From: Cristatella mucedo
Taxonomy: Eukaryota; Bryozoa; Phylactolaemata; Cristatellidae
Length of the DNA: 64,000 nucleotides
Direction of reading: 5' to 3'
Assembly: GCA_009760855.2 (NCBI GenBank)
Contig: WPIO01000231.1
Location: forward strand, 1-64,000
Shown: positions 33,945-43,410 of the stretch, piece by piece
Position numbering within the stretch: the first letter of the stretch is position 1
Layout: each line of letters starts with the position of its first letter
Position numbers and translations under genes: made by a program
Notes under the pieces: generated by a model
Told to the model about the DNA's origin: nothing
What the model saw: only the letters and a program-made list of their open reading frames with translations
Database searches by the model: none

Positions 33945-36345
33945 TCATAATACTAATAATTCACTTGATAAAGCGCCCTCAGAGAACTTAATCTCTCTCT
34001 AGGCGCTTTCAATTTGCTGTAAAGTGAAATGCAATTGAATGGTAAGTAAAATCATGCTTGAAAAAAAAACGAAATAAATAATATGGTTAGTGGCAGCATG
34101 CACAGTGTCAGCAACCATAAGCACATCAAGGACGAATCACAGGGACCCACTAAATTCTGTCCTAAATAGGTGTGTTTTTAGGTTCCTTTTAAATGTGGTC
34201 AGGTCAGGGGATGTTCTGACGGAGGTCGGGAGGGAGATCCAGGCTTTGGGAGCGTATGAACTAAATGCTCGGTCTCCAAAGGATTTAAGGTTTGTATTAG
34301 GTATATCTAGACTGTTGGATTCCGAAAAGTGGGTGGTACGATGCTTGGCCTGATGGGGTAGTATATCTGATAGATAGGCTGGAGCCATAGAATGAAGTGA
34401 CCTAAAAGTGAGGGACAAAACCTTGAAGTCAATCCGTTGCTTGACTGGTAGACAGTGCAGGTCGGCGAGAAGTGAAGTAATGTGGCAACTATGACGCTCA
34501 CGACAGACAAGCCTAGCTGCAGAGTTTTGCACTAGCTGCAATCGCCTGATCGCACATGCTGGTAGGCCAGTAAGCAGTGAGTTGCAGAAGTCAAGACAGG
34601 ATGTCACGATTGCATGGAACAACTTTACAATGGTATCTTTATCTAAACAAGCCAGAATTTTAGCAAGGTTAGGAAGCTGAAAATAGGTGGATTTGACTGT
34701 GGAGCTGATATTGTCGTCTATAGAGAGGTCGCTTTGGATTATGACACCTAGATTTCGAGCTGATTCAACTGGAGATTTGCTGGCAGAGCCAATTTTGAGA
34801 GTCAGCCTTTCCATTCTCTGGATCACACCGGGTTTGCCGATAACTAGCTAGTTTGTTTTATCTTCGTTAAGTTTTAGAAAATTTGCTGCCATCCATGTGC
34901 GGATGTCATCAATGCATGCAGCTAGTGAGTTTAGAGAATTTGAGGTGCTCGAAGGCTGGGAGAGATCAAAGCAAAGGTACAACTGAGTGTCATATGCATA
35001 GAAGTGAAAGCCTAGATTGTGCTTGGCAATCACATCAGCAAGAGGCAGATTATAAACCGTGAAAAGAACCGGACCTAGCACTGAGCCCTGAGGTGCTCCA
35101 TATTTCAGAGGTACTTCAGATGATCTTTGTCCATTCACGTCAATACTCTGGAGTCTCCCACTGAGATAGGACCTGAACCACTGCAGAGCAACGCCAGTGA
35201 TTCCCAGGCGAGATTAGAGGCGATGTAGAAGAGCTTTGTGATCGTTGGTATCAAAAGCTACAGAAAGATCGAGCAAAACAAGCAGGGACACTCTACCCAT
35301 GTCTGAATTCCTAAGTAGGTCGTGTTAAACCCGAAGCAATGCTGACTCTGGGGAGTGATTAGCTCTAAAACCAGACTGGAACTTACTAGCAAGGTGTGAG
35401 GTTTCGATATACGAGTTCAGCTGGTCCGCCGCGACCCATTCGAGTGTCTTTGATAGGAATGGTAGAAGGGAAACTGGGCGGTAGTTGCTCAAGTTCTCTT
35501 GGTCAAAAATAGCTTTCTTGAGAAGTGGCCTGACTACAGCTTTTTTGAAATGTGCTGGGACATGACCTGAGGCTAATGACATATTAATTATGTTAGTTAT
35601 GCATGGCAGCAGCAGATCAATACAACGTAGGAGCAGGACAGTGGGAATAGGGTCCAGAGGATTTGTTGTCTTCTTTGATTGAGATACGAACTTTAGGACT
35701 AGATCACTAGTGACCTGCTTAAATGCAGACATTGAGGTGCAGCCAGGAACCGAGGAACAGCATTCTAGTGGGGAGGTTGTCATCGCAGGGACAAATTCCC
35801 TGATCTTTTCTATCTTCTGCACAAAGAATCGAGAGAAGCGATTGGCTAGATCATCATTAGGATCAGCAGGTAAGGAGCTAATCTGGGAACGGTTGAGGAG
35901 ACAGTTTATTGTCGACATCAGTATTTTTGTATTGTTCATCTGTGATTTAACAATGTTTTTATAAAAACTAGACTTAGCCTTTGCTAGGATCGATTGGTAC
36001 GACCTACAGGAGTCTCCATATGCCTGTCGATGGACAGTTAGTCTGGATCTTTTGTATGCTTTATCAAGCTTTCGTTTAGTAGACTTGGCTAGTTTAATAC
36101 CTGCGGTAAACCATAGGCCGTCTGGGCGGGGGCGCACAGTGAGCTTTGTCAGAGGGGAAAACTCGTCTAGCGTTTCAGCTAGTGTCATGTTGAAGCTATC
36201 TACCAATGATGACAGATCGGAGGGAGGATTGAGCAGCAGAGGTAAAGCAGATATTCTCCAACGGACAGCATCGATGTCAAGGGTCTTGAGGTTTAGCGAT
36301 TCACAGGTCATTTTAGAGGAGGATGTGAGTTATCTAATGACGCTT
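33945..36345 (-). mobile_element. LINE-A, antisense, longest copy (about 2.4 kb)
   Basis: The best LINE-A in the window. From the 5' side on the minus strand: linker and RT start in one 328-codon frame (35325-36311), with DPIPTVLLLRCIDLLLPCIT, AVVRPLLKKAIFDQENLSNY, RPVSLLPFLSKTLEWV and SGFRANHSPESALL. Then a frame break; 34848-35138 gives VPLKYGAPQGSVLGPVLFTV and FHFYAYDTQLYLCF (catalytic YADD altered to YAYD) and AANFLKLNEDKTN. Then 34137-34826 (229 codons) gives SARNLGVIIQSDLS, LDFCNSLLTGLPACAIRRLQ and the complete C-terminus LKTHLFRTEFSGSL. 3' UTR, hairpin and (TAA)-type tail at 33945-34130. The endonuclease is missing. Known family role: target-primed reverse transcription; this copy is dead but only lightly broken. 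Confidence 0.95.
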
Positions 36346-36359
36346 GATCAAGTGCATTG

Positions 36360-36420
36360 TTATAAATAATATTATTATAATCATTATTATTATCATAATT
36401 ATTACTATCATTATTATAGT
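36360..36420. repeat. ATT-rich microsatellite
   Basis: Imperfect ATT/ATC repeats joining two LINE-A copies, probably a former LINE tail. Confidence 0.7.
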
Positions 36421-36725
36421 AATCGTAGAAAGGATACTAGGCTGTAGTGGCTCAAGATCTCTTGGTCTCGTGTCGGTTTGTTGAGAAGTGGCCTGACTAC
36501 AGCTTTTTTGAAAGGTGCTGGGACATGACCTGAACGCAATGACGTATTCATGGAGTTCTTTCTGTATGGCTGCAGCACATCAATGCAATGTAGGAGCGGG
36601 ACAGCGGGAATAAATAGCTTCAGAGGACTTGATGTCTTCTTTGATTAGGATACGCACTTCAGGACTGGATCACTAGTGACCTGCTTAGCTGTAGACAATA
36701 AAGCACAGACAGGAATCAAGGAAAT
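36421..36725 (-). mobile_element. LINE-A internal fragment, antisense
   Basis: Matches 35480-35760 of the long copy (GAGAAGTGGCCTGACTACAG, AGGTGCTGGGACATGACCTG, ACTAGTGACCTGCTTA). Confidence 0.75.
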
Positions 36726-36763
36726 CATTGATAGTGAGGAAGTAAGTATACCAGTACTACTCG
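36726..36763 (+). pseudogene. Remnant of a host exon end with splice donor
   Basis: About 38 bp that match (roughly 35 of 38) the minus-strand exon end and donor at 52966-53003: ATAGTGAGGAAGTAAGTA plus ACCAGTACTA. In the shared frame it reads IIDSEE followed by GTAAGT. It is trapped between an antisense and a sense LINE-A. Confidence 0.5.
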
Positions 36764-36769
36764 ATACTA

Positions 36770-37725
36770 CGATGATAAAACTAACTTACTAGTTATGGGC
36801 AAACCTTGTGTGATCCAGAGATTGGAAAGGCCGACTCTCAAAATTGGCTCTGCCAGCCTATCTCCGGATGAATCAGCTCGAAATCTAGGTGTCATATTCC
36901 AAAGCGACCTCTCGTTAGGCGACCGTATCAGCACCACAGTCAAATCCACCTATTTTCAGCTTCATAACATTGCTAAAATTCGGGCTAGTTTAGATCAAGA
37001 TACCACGTCCAAGTTGGTCCATGTATTCGTGACATCCCGCCTCGACTTCTGCAACTCACTGCTTACTGGCCTACCAGCATGTGCGATCAGGAGATCGCAG
37101 GTGGTGCAAAACTCTGCAGCTAGGCTTGTCTGGCGTGAGCGTCGCAGTTGCCACATTACTCCACTTCTTGCAGACCAGCACTGGCTACCAGTCAAGCAAC
37201 GGATTGACTTCAAGGTTTAGTCGCTCACTTTTAAGTCCATTCTATGGCTCCAGCCTACCTGTCAGATATACTACCCCATCAGGCCAAGCATCGTACCACC
37301 CACTTTTCGGAATTCAACAATCTAGAAATACCTAGTACAAACCTCGAATCCTTTGGAGACTGTGCATTTAGTTCATATGCTCCCAAAGCCTGGAACTCTC
37401 TCCCGACCTGCGTCTGAACATCTCCTGACCTGACCACATTTAAAAGGAACCTAAAAACACACCTATTTAGGACAGCATTTAGTGTGTCCCTGTGTTTCGT
37501 CCTTGATGTGCTTATGCTTGCTGACACTGTGCATGCTGCCACTAACCACATTTGCATGCTGACCCTGTGCATGGTCCCCTAACCACATTATTCATTTCGT
37601 TTGTTTTTTTAAGCATGACTTTACTTACCATTCAATTGCATTTCACTTTACAGCAAATGTAAAGCTCCTAAAGAGAGATTAATTTCTCTGAGTGTGCTTT
37701 ATCGAGTGAATTATTATTATAATAT
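36770..37725 (+). mobile_element. LINE-A copy, sense, 3' 950 bp
   Basis: Frame 36795-37220 encodes KPCVIQRLERPTLKIGSASL, SARNLGVIFQSDLSL, DFCNSLLTGLPACAIRRSQ, QNSAARLVWRERRSCHI. It continues in another frame to the C-terminus, UTR, hairpin and (ATT)n. It is a young-looking copy with only a few disruptions. Confidence 0.92.
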
Positions 37726-38194
37726 TATTACTCAAAGATGTACTACTCAATATTATACTATATTGAGCATACTGTGAAATATTATAAGAATTACTTTTTG
37801 GGAAAGCGATAAAATAACGTTTTTATGGCGATATAAGAGAGAGACACTACTACCTTACGAACGGCCAACATTAGGTACTTACACGGACGTAGGGCTCCAA
37901 ATATTAGTAAAGTGTCTACAAGATCTTATCTAGAGATTACGTGCGTGGAAACAACTGCATTGACTGACAAGCGGTGCTCGTGATGAATTGTTCTATTGAG
38001 CACATATGCCAATTTTAGACTAAGTCCAACTTCTGCAAAACCGACACTCCAAAAATTATAGCACATCACAAATTCCTTTTTTATTGCCTTTTTTCTCGCA
38101 CAGGAATCACCGGCATTCCATTACAAGGATTGATGGTCCAGGTCAGTGGTAACTTCTAAATTATGGATGTGAATGCACAAAGATCACCCACAGA

Positions 38195-38794
38195 GCCTGT
38201 GAAATAGGGTACACTTAGGCTCCGTGCTATGTCTCGTTCCTTTCATTGCTTTCACTGTCCCTCCAGTCGATGAGAGTGCCAGGCACAGTCTAGGTATTCA
38301 CTTTTATGCTGATTACACTCAGTTGCACTTTCGCTTTGATCTTTCCAAGCCCTCCAGCACTTCAAATTCTCTCAACTGTCTCGCTGCATGTATTGATAAC
38401 ATCTTGACGTGAATGGAAGAATACATTCCTAAATTGAGCGAAGGTAAAACCAGCTCACTACGCATGGGTAAACCAACTGTGATTTAAAAATTGGAAAGGT
38501 TGGCGCTCAAAACTTGCTCAGCCAGCCTATCCTCAATTACATCTGCAAACAGATATTTGCATGATATTCCAAAGTGACCTTTCAATAGACGGCTGAATCA
38601 GCACCGCAGTCAAGTCTGGATATTTTTAGATACTTGACATTGCAAAAAATGCAGGTTGGTTCAGACAGGAATACCAAAGCTAAATTGTAAATCCACTTGT
38701 GTTACTAAGTCTTGACAACTTTCAACGACTTCTTGCTGGTCTACATGGTGCTTTCAGGTGCCAAGACTGGTGTTTAGCTCTGCAGCTAGGCTAA
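38195..38794 (+). mobile_element. Old LINE-A, sense, left part (A1)
   Basis: Strongly decayed palm-to-thumb region (RSVLCLVPFIAFTVPPVDE, LGIHFYADYTQLHFRFDLSK at 38224-38412). Interrupted by the next element; shared with A2 at 54825-55430, so it predates the duplication. Confidence 0.8.
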
Positions 38795-40085
38795 AAATAT
38801 ATTAATAATAATAATAGTAATGTAGTTGACAAAGAACCCTCAGAGAACGTAATCTATTTCTAGGCTCTTTGCGTGTGCTTCAAAGGGAAATGCAATAGAA
38901 TGGTGAGTAAAATCATGCTTGAAAAACAAAAAAAATGAATAACGTGGTTAGGGGTGACATGCACAGGGTCAGCATGTAAATGTGGTTAGTGGGAGCAAGC
39001 ACAGTGTCAGTACCCATAAGCACATAAAGGATAAATCACAGGGACCCACTAAATGCTGTCCTAAATAGGTGTGTTTTTAAGTTCCTTGATAATATATGGT
39101 CAGGTCAGGGGATGTTCTGACGCAGGTCGGGAGGGAGTTCCAGATTTTTTGAGCAAACAAACTTAAATGCACGGTCTCCAAAGGTTTTAAGGTTGGTACG
39201 AGATATTTCTAGATTGTTGGATTCCGAAAAGCAGGTGGTACGATGCTTGGCGTGATGGGGGAGTATGTCGGAGAGATAGGCAGGGGCCATAGAATGAAGG
39301 AGCCTAAAAATGAGCGACAAAACCTTGAAGTCAATCCGTTGCTTGACTGGTAGCCAGCGCGGGTCGGAGAGAAGTGAAGTAATGTGGCAACTGCGACGCT
39401 CACGACAGACAAGCCTAGCTGCAGAGTTTAGCACCAGCTGCAATCGCCTGATCGCACATGATCGTAGGCCAGTAAGCAGTGAGTTGCAGAAGTCGAGACG
39501 AGATATGCATGGACCAACTTAGACGTGGTATCCTCATCTAAACAAGCCCGAATTTTAGCATTATTAAGCTGAAAATAGGCAGATTTGACTGTGGAGCTTA
39601 TATGGTCGTCTAACGAGAGATCGCTTTGGCATATGACACCTAGATTTAGAGCTGATTCGACAGAAGATATGCTGGCAGAGCCAATATTGAGAGACAGCCT
39701 TCCAACCCCTGAATCACACTGAGTTTGCCCGTAACTTGTAAATTAGTTATGTCATCCTTTAGTTTTAGAAAATTTGCTGCCATCCATGTGCGGATGTCAT
39801 CAATGCATGCAGCAAGTGAGTTTAGAGAATTTGAGGTGCTCGATGGCTGGAAGGGATCAAAGCAAAGGTACAACTAAGTGTCATCCGCATAGAAGTGAAA
39901 GCCTAGATTGTGCTTGGCAATCACATCAGCAAGAGGGAGAGTATAAACCGTGAAAAGAACCGGACCTAGCACGGAGCCCTGAGATACTCCATATTGTAGA
40001 GGTACTTCAGATGATCTTTGTCTACTCACGTCCATACTCTCTAGTCTCTTACTGAGATAGGACCTGAACCACTGCAGGACCTGAA
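38795..40085 (-). mobile_element. LINE-A insertion, antisense, A1 only
   Basis: (TAA)n tail near 38795-38820, hairpin, UTR, C-terminus (39105-39443: QLVLNSAARLVCRERRSCHI and onwards), SARNLG-like, AANFLKLKDD, then FHFYADDT (catalytic YADD coding preserved at the frame junction near 39874) and SVLGPVLFTVYTLPL to the QWFRSYLS region. A2 has an uninterrupted LINE-A at this site (about 55415-55440), so this is a post-duplication insertion. Confidence 0.9.
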
Positions 40086-40460
40086 CCACTGTGCTAATCT
40101 GTTGTTAGCTTCAGAGTTGCAACAGTTATTCTCTGCTCTTCGACCTATGCTGGTTTCCTGTAAAGCAAAGCATCAACTTCAACGTTTCTTCACTCATATT
40201 TTTAGGTCCTTTTATTCTTTGGCTCCCGACTACCTGTCATATAAACTCCATCACACAGCTAGGAATCGTGCCACCATCCCTTTGTAATGTAATTGTTTAC
40301 CAATAGCTCATGCAAATCCTGAATATTTTTGAGACCGTGCCTTTTTTTGGCTTGCACCATAAGCGTGGAGCTTCCTTTTGACTGGTGTCACAACATCTCC
40401 TGACTTGCTTGTACTTAAAAACGTAACTAAATACGCATCTGTTTACGGCAGCAGTTAATG
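40086..40460 (+). mobile_element. Old LINE-A, sense, right part (A1)
   Basis: Resumes at VSFRVATVI-like, then LHWLPVK-like (GCTGGTTTCCTGTAAAGCAA), SLAPDYLSY, and the C-terminus until the hAT MITE. Confidence 0.75.
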
Positions 40461-40647
40461 CTGTGGTTCTCAACCTGACTAAAGCCGAAACTCTGTAATG
40501 CAGTTCCTAAATTCATGGCGACCCCCGACCAGAAAATCTGAATGTATAACATGTGGAAATGCGTGTTTTTCAATGTTTATAGGTGGCACCTCGAAAGGTT
40601 CGCTTAACACCCAAAGGGGTCGCTACCCACTCATCGAGAATTCACTG
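40461..40647 (+). mobile_element. hAT MITE, SPIN-like, 187 bp (A1 copy)
   Basis: Starts CTGTGGTTCTCAACCTG and ends GAGAATTCACTG, imperfect terminal inverted repeats of the hAT-Charlie CAGTGGTTCTCAACC type. The interior has TAATGCAGTTCCT, GTGGCGACC-like, GACCAGAAAAT and CCAAAGGGGTCGC, in the order I remember for SPIN non-autonomous elements. An 8-bp target repeat flanks it (AGTTAATG at 40453-40460 and ATCCAGTG at 40648-40655; ancestral ATTTAGTG, as in intact LINE-A ...CATTTAGTGGGTCC). It sits in the old LINE-A and is shared with A2. Confidence 0.85.
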
Positions 40648-40900
40648 ATCCAGTGGATCCCTGTGATTTGACCTTTATGTTCTAATGCTTGCTTATACTG
40701 TGCATGCTGCCACTAACCGTACTTGCATTCAAGACCTTTGCACGTCACTCCTAGCCGGGTTATTCTTTTTGTTTATTGAACCTGGTACTGCTATCAATTT
40801 TATCGTGTTTAATTTTCAGCAAATACAAAGTGTGTAAAGAGATTTTGAGTATGCTGAGGGCTCTAAATAAAATGTAATATTGTTAATACTAGTATTGTTA
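40648..40900 (+). mobile_element. Old LINE-A 3' UTR remnant (A1)
   Basis: CATGCTGCCACTAACCGTAC, TTGCATTC, GCAAATACAAAGTGTGTAAA, GAGGGCTCTAAATAAAATG; the tail ends in TAATATTGTTAATAC. Confidence 0.7.
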
Positions 40901-41479
40901 TTTCTAATATATAACCCGTGAGAAGTATTAAATAGCCCTGAAACCATATTGCTTAGCTTATGCAATGGTTTTATAGCATTTTTCTTACAACGAGCGAACA
41001 AGAAATTTTAATTACCCTGATGACAAATGACCATGAAGCTACGTACAAGTGTTTCAATCAGCAGTGAAAAACGTTACTTTATCGCAGAAAAAGCATGTGA
41101 CCTGATGATCTTTTGAGTCGGTTTACCAATGAAAGTAGCAAAACGTAGGCATGTGTCACAGACGAAACCTAAAGTCGACTACGGTGTAGCCGCATTGCCA
41201 GCTAGAAGGGTCAAATCTCCTAGTGCTGCTACATCTTAAAGTGATCAGTTTCTGATGTGTCCCAAAAAGCTATACAAATCTTCAGCGACAAAGTGGATAG
41301 TGTACACAACGATATTGTAGGTTTTCTTATAATATCACTAGTAAGAATATTGATGATAATAACAATAGTAGTAGCAATAGTAATAGGCTTTACACAATGC
41401 TCTCAGAAAGCTGAATCTTTTGATAGGCAATATTAACTGGCTGCAAAGGAAGAACGATCGACTGTATAGTGGTAGCGTA
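40901..41479. other. Duplicon A unique-like sequence, no gene
   Basis: Colinear with about 56215-56800. The frames inside are short and not preserved between the copies. Confidence 0.4.
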
Positions 41480-41665
41480 AATAAAAAAATCCTAGCATAT
41501 TAAACAGCCTCTTTTTGTTTAGCGACATATGAGCCTTTATGGCTATCAACACAGCTTGCAGTGGCGATTAAGAAACCCCCACTGCAGGAATCGAACCCAC
41601 CACCTCTAGACCGTGGTCGTCAATGCAACCACCATACCTGGTGTGCCATCACGGCTCACCAAGTT
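41480..41665 (-). mobile_element. SINE-A insertion, antisense, A1 only
   Basis: Minus strand: GGTGAGCCGTGATGGCACAC, box B GGTTCGATTCC (complement of 41587-41597), CACTGCAAGCTGTGTTGATA, AAGGCTCATATGTCGCTAAA, CAAAAAGAGGCTG. A2 lacks it: there TAGCATTATACACGACAACAAG runs straight through. Confidence 0.88.
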
Positions 41666-42380
41666 CCATGACAACAAGAATTACACGGTGAGGTGTGACG
41701 TGTCCAGTTTCAGCAAGCAAATATGGTAATTTGTATTATGCATAGTGTCAGCACTCTTTGGGAAAAGATCACATGTAGGCTTAAAAAAAATTTGGTATGC
41801 ATTAATCTCTCCACCTTAAACCTCTCTGTTCGTTCCGGAACAGCAATGCAATATGTGTGGAAAAACTTAACTTAACATCTGCACAATATTTATTTGATCA
41901 ATATCCTTTCACTACTAAGCAGAGATAATGTTGCATTCTTTCCTAGCACGAACGTCGTGCAGCTAACTCAAACGAAATTTAAACTTGGATGTCTATCCTC
42001 GAGTGTCACCCAGTGTGTGAATTAACTTGAAATCAAATATATTGTCACAGAGTACTACCAATTTGATCACTAGTGGCCTTAAGCTCAGGCTAAGACACCG
42101 TTCGTAAATACAACTTGTCGATTACTGGTAGCTCGAGAAAAGACCGCATATAACTCGCTGGTACCAACTTTCTGCCTAAGGAATGGAAGCTGCGTTTGTC
42201 AACTATACATAAGGCGAGACAATATCTTGAACCCTTCTTTTTATCACAGTAATTAATTTGCCCCAATGCCAATGTTTTTACTTTTAACTATGCCTTTCAC
42301 GAACAACTTCCATATAAGTCTTTACAGCATTCTTTTTTGGACATTTGCAATTATCACATAAATCTCTCAAATGTATCTAT
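41666..42380. other. Duplicon A unique-like sequence, no gene
   Basis: Colinear with about 56815-57525; no gene seen. CAGAGTACTACC and TTGATCACTGGTGGCCTTAA-type blocks are conserved in both. Confidence 0.4.
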
Positions 42381-42382
42381 AT

Positions 42383-42532
42383 AAAAAATCCATTTCTACA
42401 GCACCCCTACATAACTTAATCTATATTCAGGGGTTCAAGTATGCCTTGAGACTCGAGCCCACGACCTCAGCCGGACCTCGATAGGAGCTAGCACCTCAAC
42501 AGCTGAACCAAACAGCTCGGCGAAACAGATTA
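42383..42532 (-). mobile_element. SINE-B copy, antisense (A1)
   Basis: Tail CCATTTCTACAGCACCCCTA, CTTAATCTATATTCAGGGGT, then GAGACTCGAGCCCACGACCT and GCTGAACCAAACAGCTCGGC. Also present in A2 at 57.53 kb, so it predates the duplication. Confidence 0.85.
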
Positions 42533-43270
42533 ATATTTTCCACCTACAGGGGTTTAATTTACTGTAACACAGTGCCTGCAAGGCCTGACAACTTGTTACA
42601 AGGAAATACGTTAAACACAGCCGTGTCAGGTGGCTTTGTGTGCCAGTTCGTAAAGTGCAGTCAAACTAGTGAAAGACCAAAGATCTGCACTGTCATGACC
42701 TGACGCCCTAATTGGTGTGCCTGAATTCCCTTAGTCTGCAATGCCCAAAGACCGGCACAAGGATATAGGAGTCCAATAAAGACGCGAAACCCAATATTCA
42801 CCAAGCAGCACTGCCGAAATTAGCATAACTAGAAAAGGCACACCTACTTATCGGTCTAATAATGTTAATACAAGCAGCAGACTTCTAACAGACTCCTTAG
42901 CAGTCATGTAGCTGCTCGCGCCCAAGTGCTTGGGCTTACTGACCAGCAGGCTATGACTCAATAACAGGGACTAAGGTCAGGTCCGTATGTTCAGTGGAAG
43001 CTTGATCATAAGTCAGGCAACAATCTTGTTTGTTATGAATCGCTAAGACTCACCCTATGGTATGTATTTCATATTCCGATTAGATTTATATATACCGTCT
43101 GGTTTGTAGTTGGTAATCGGGGGTCAGTGGTCAAGCTTATAGTCTACGATCGTGTGGAATTGCAGTTCAGAGCATGCAGCTGCTGACTTACCTCGCGATA
43201 TGAAGAGCGACAGTCACCGGCCGACATCAGCTCAAAAACTGCCCTCCTGTACGGTGCATCCAGTTATAAC
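42533..43270. other. Duplicon A unique-like sequence
   Basis: Contains the 62-nt block at 43156-43217 that is identical in A2 (58319-58380) and includes a minus-strand consensus donor. Otherwise no gene recognised. Confidence 0.4.
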
Positions 43271-43410
43271 TGCGATAACAGAGTTATTGGGCAGAGCCAA
43301 AATAACATGACCAATCTGGAGAGGCCACGCTCACGGTGAGGTCCAGGAGCCGAGATAAGAGGGTTGCCAATAAACGTGGTCTGTTTGTTGTGCGTGGTGA
43401 ACCTATAGAG
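43271..43410 (+). repeat. 5' LTR, about 140 bp
   Basis: Starts TGCGATAACAGAGTTATTGG. It shares GGAGAGGC, CGCTCACG and TTGCCAATAAACG with the 3' LTR. The AATAAA lies in the ATAAACG block. The right end is set by length comparison only. Confidence 0.8.
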
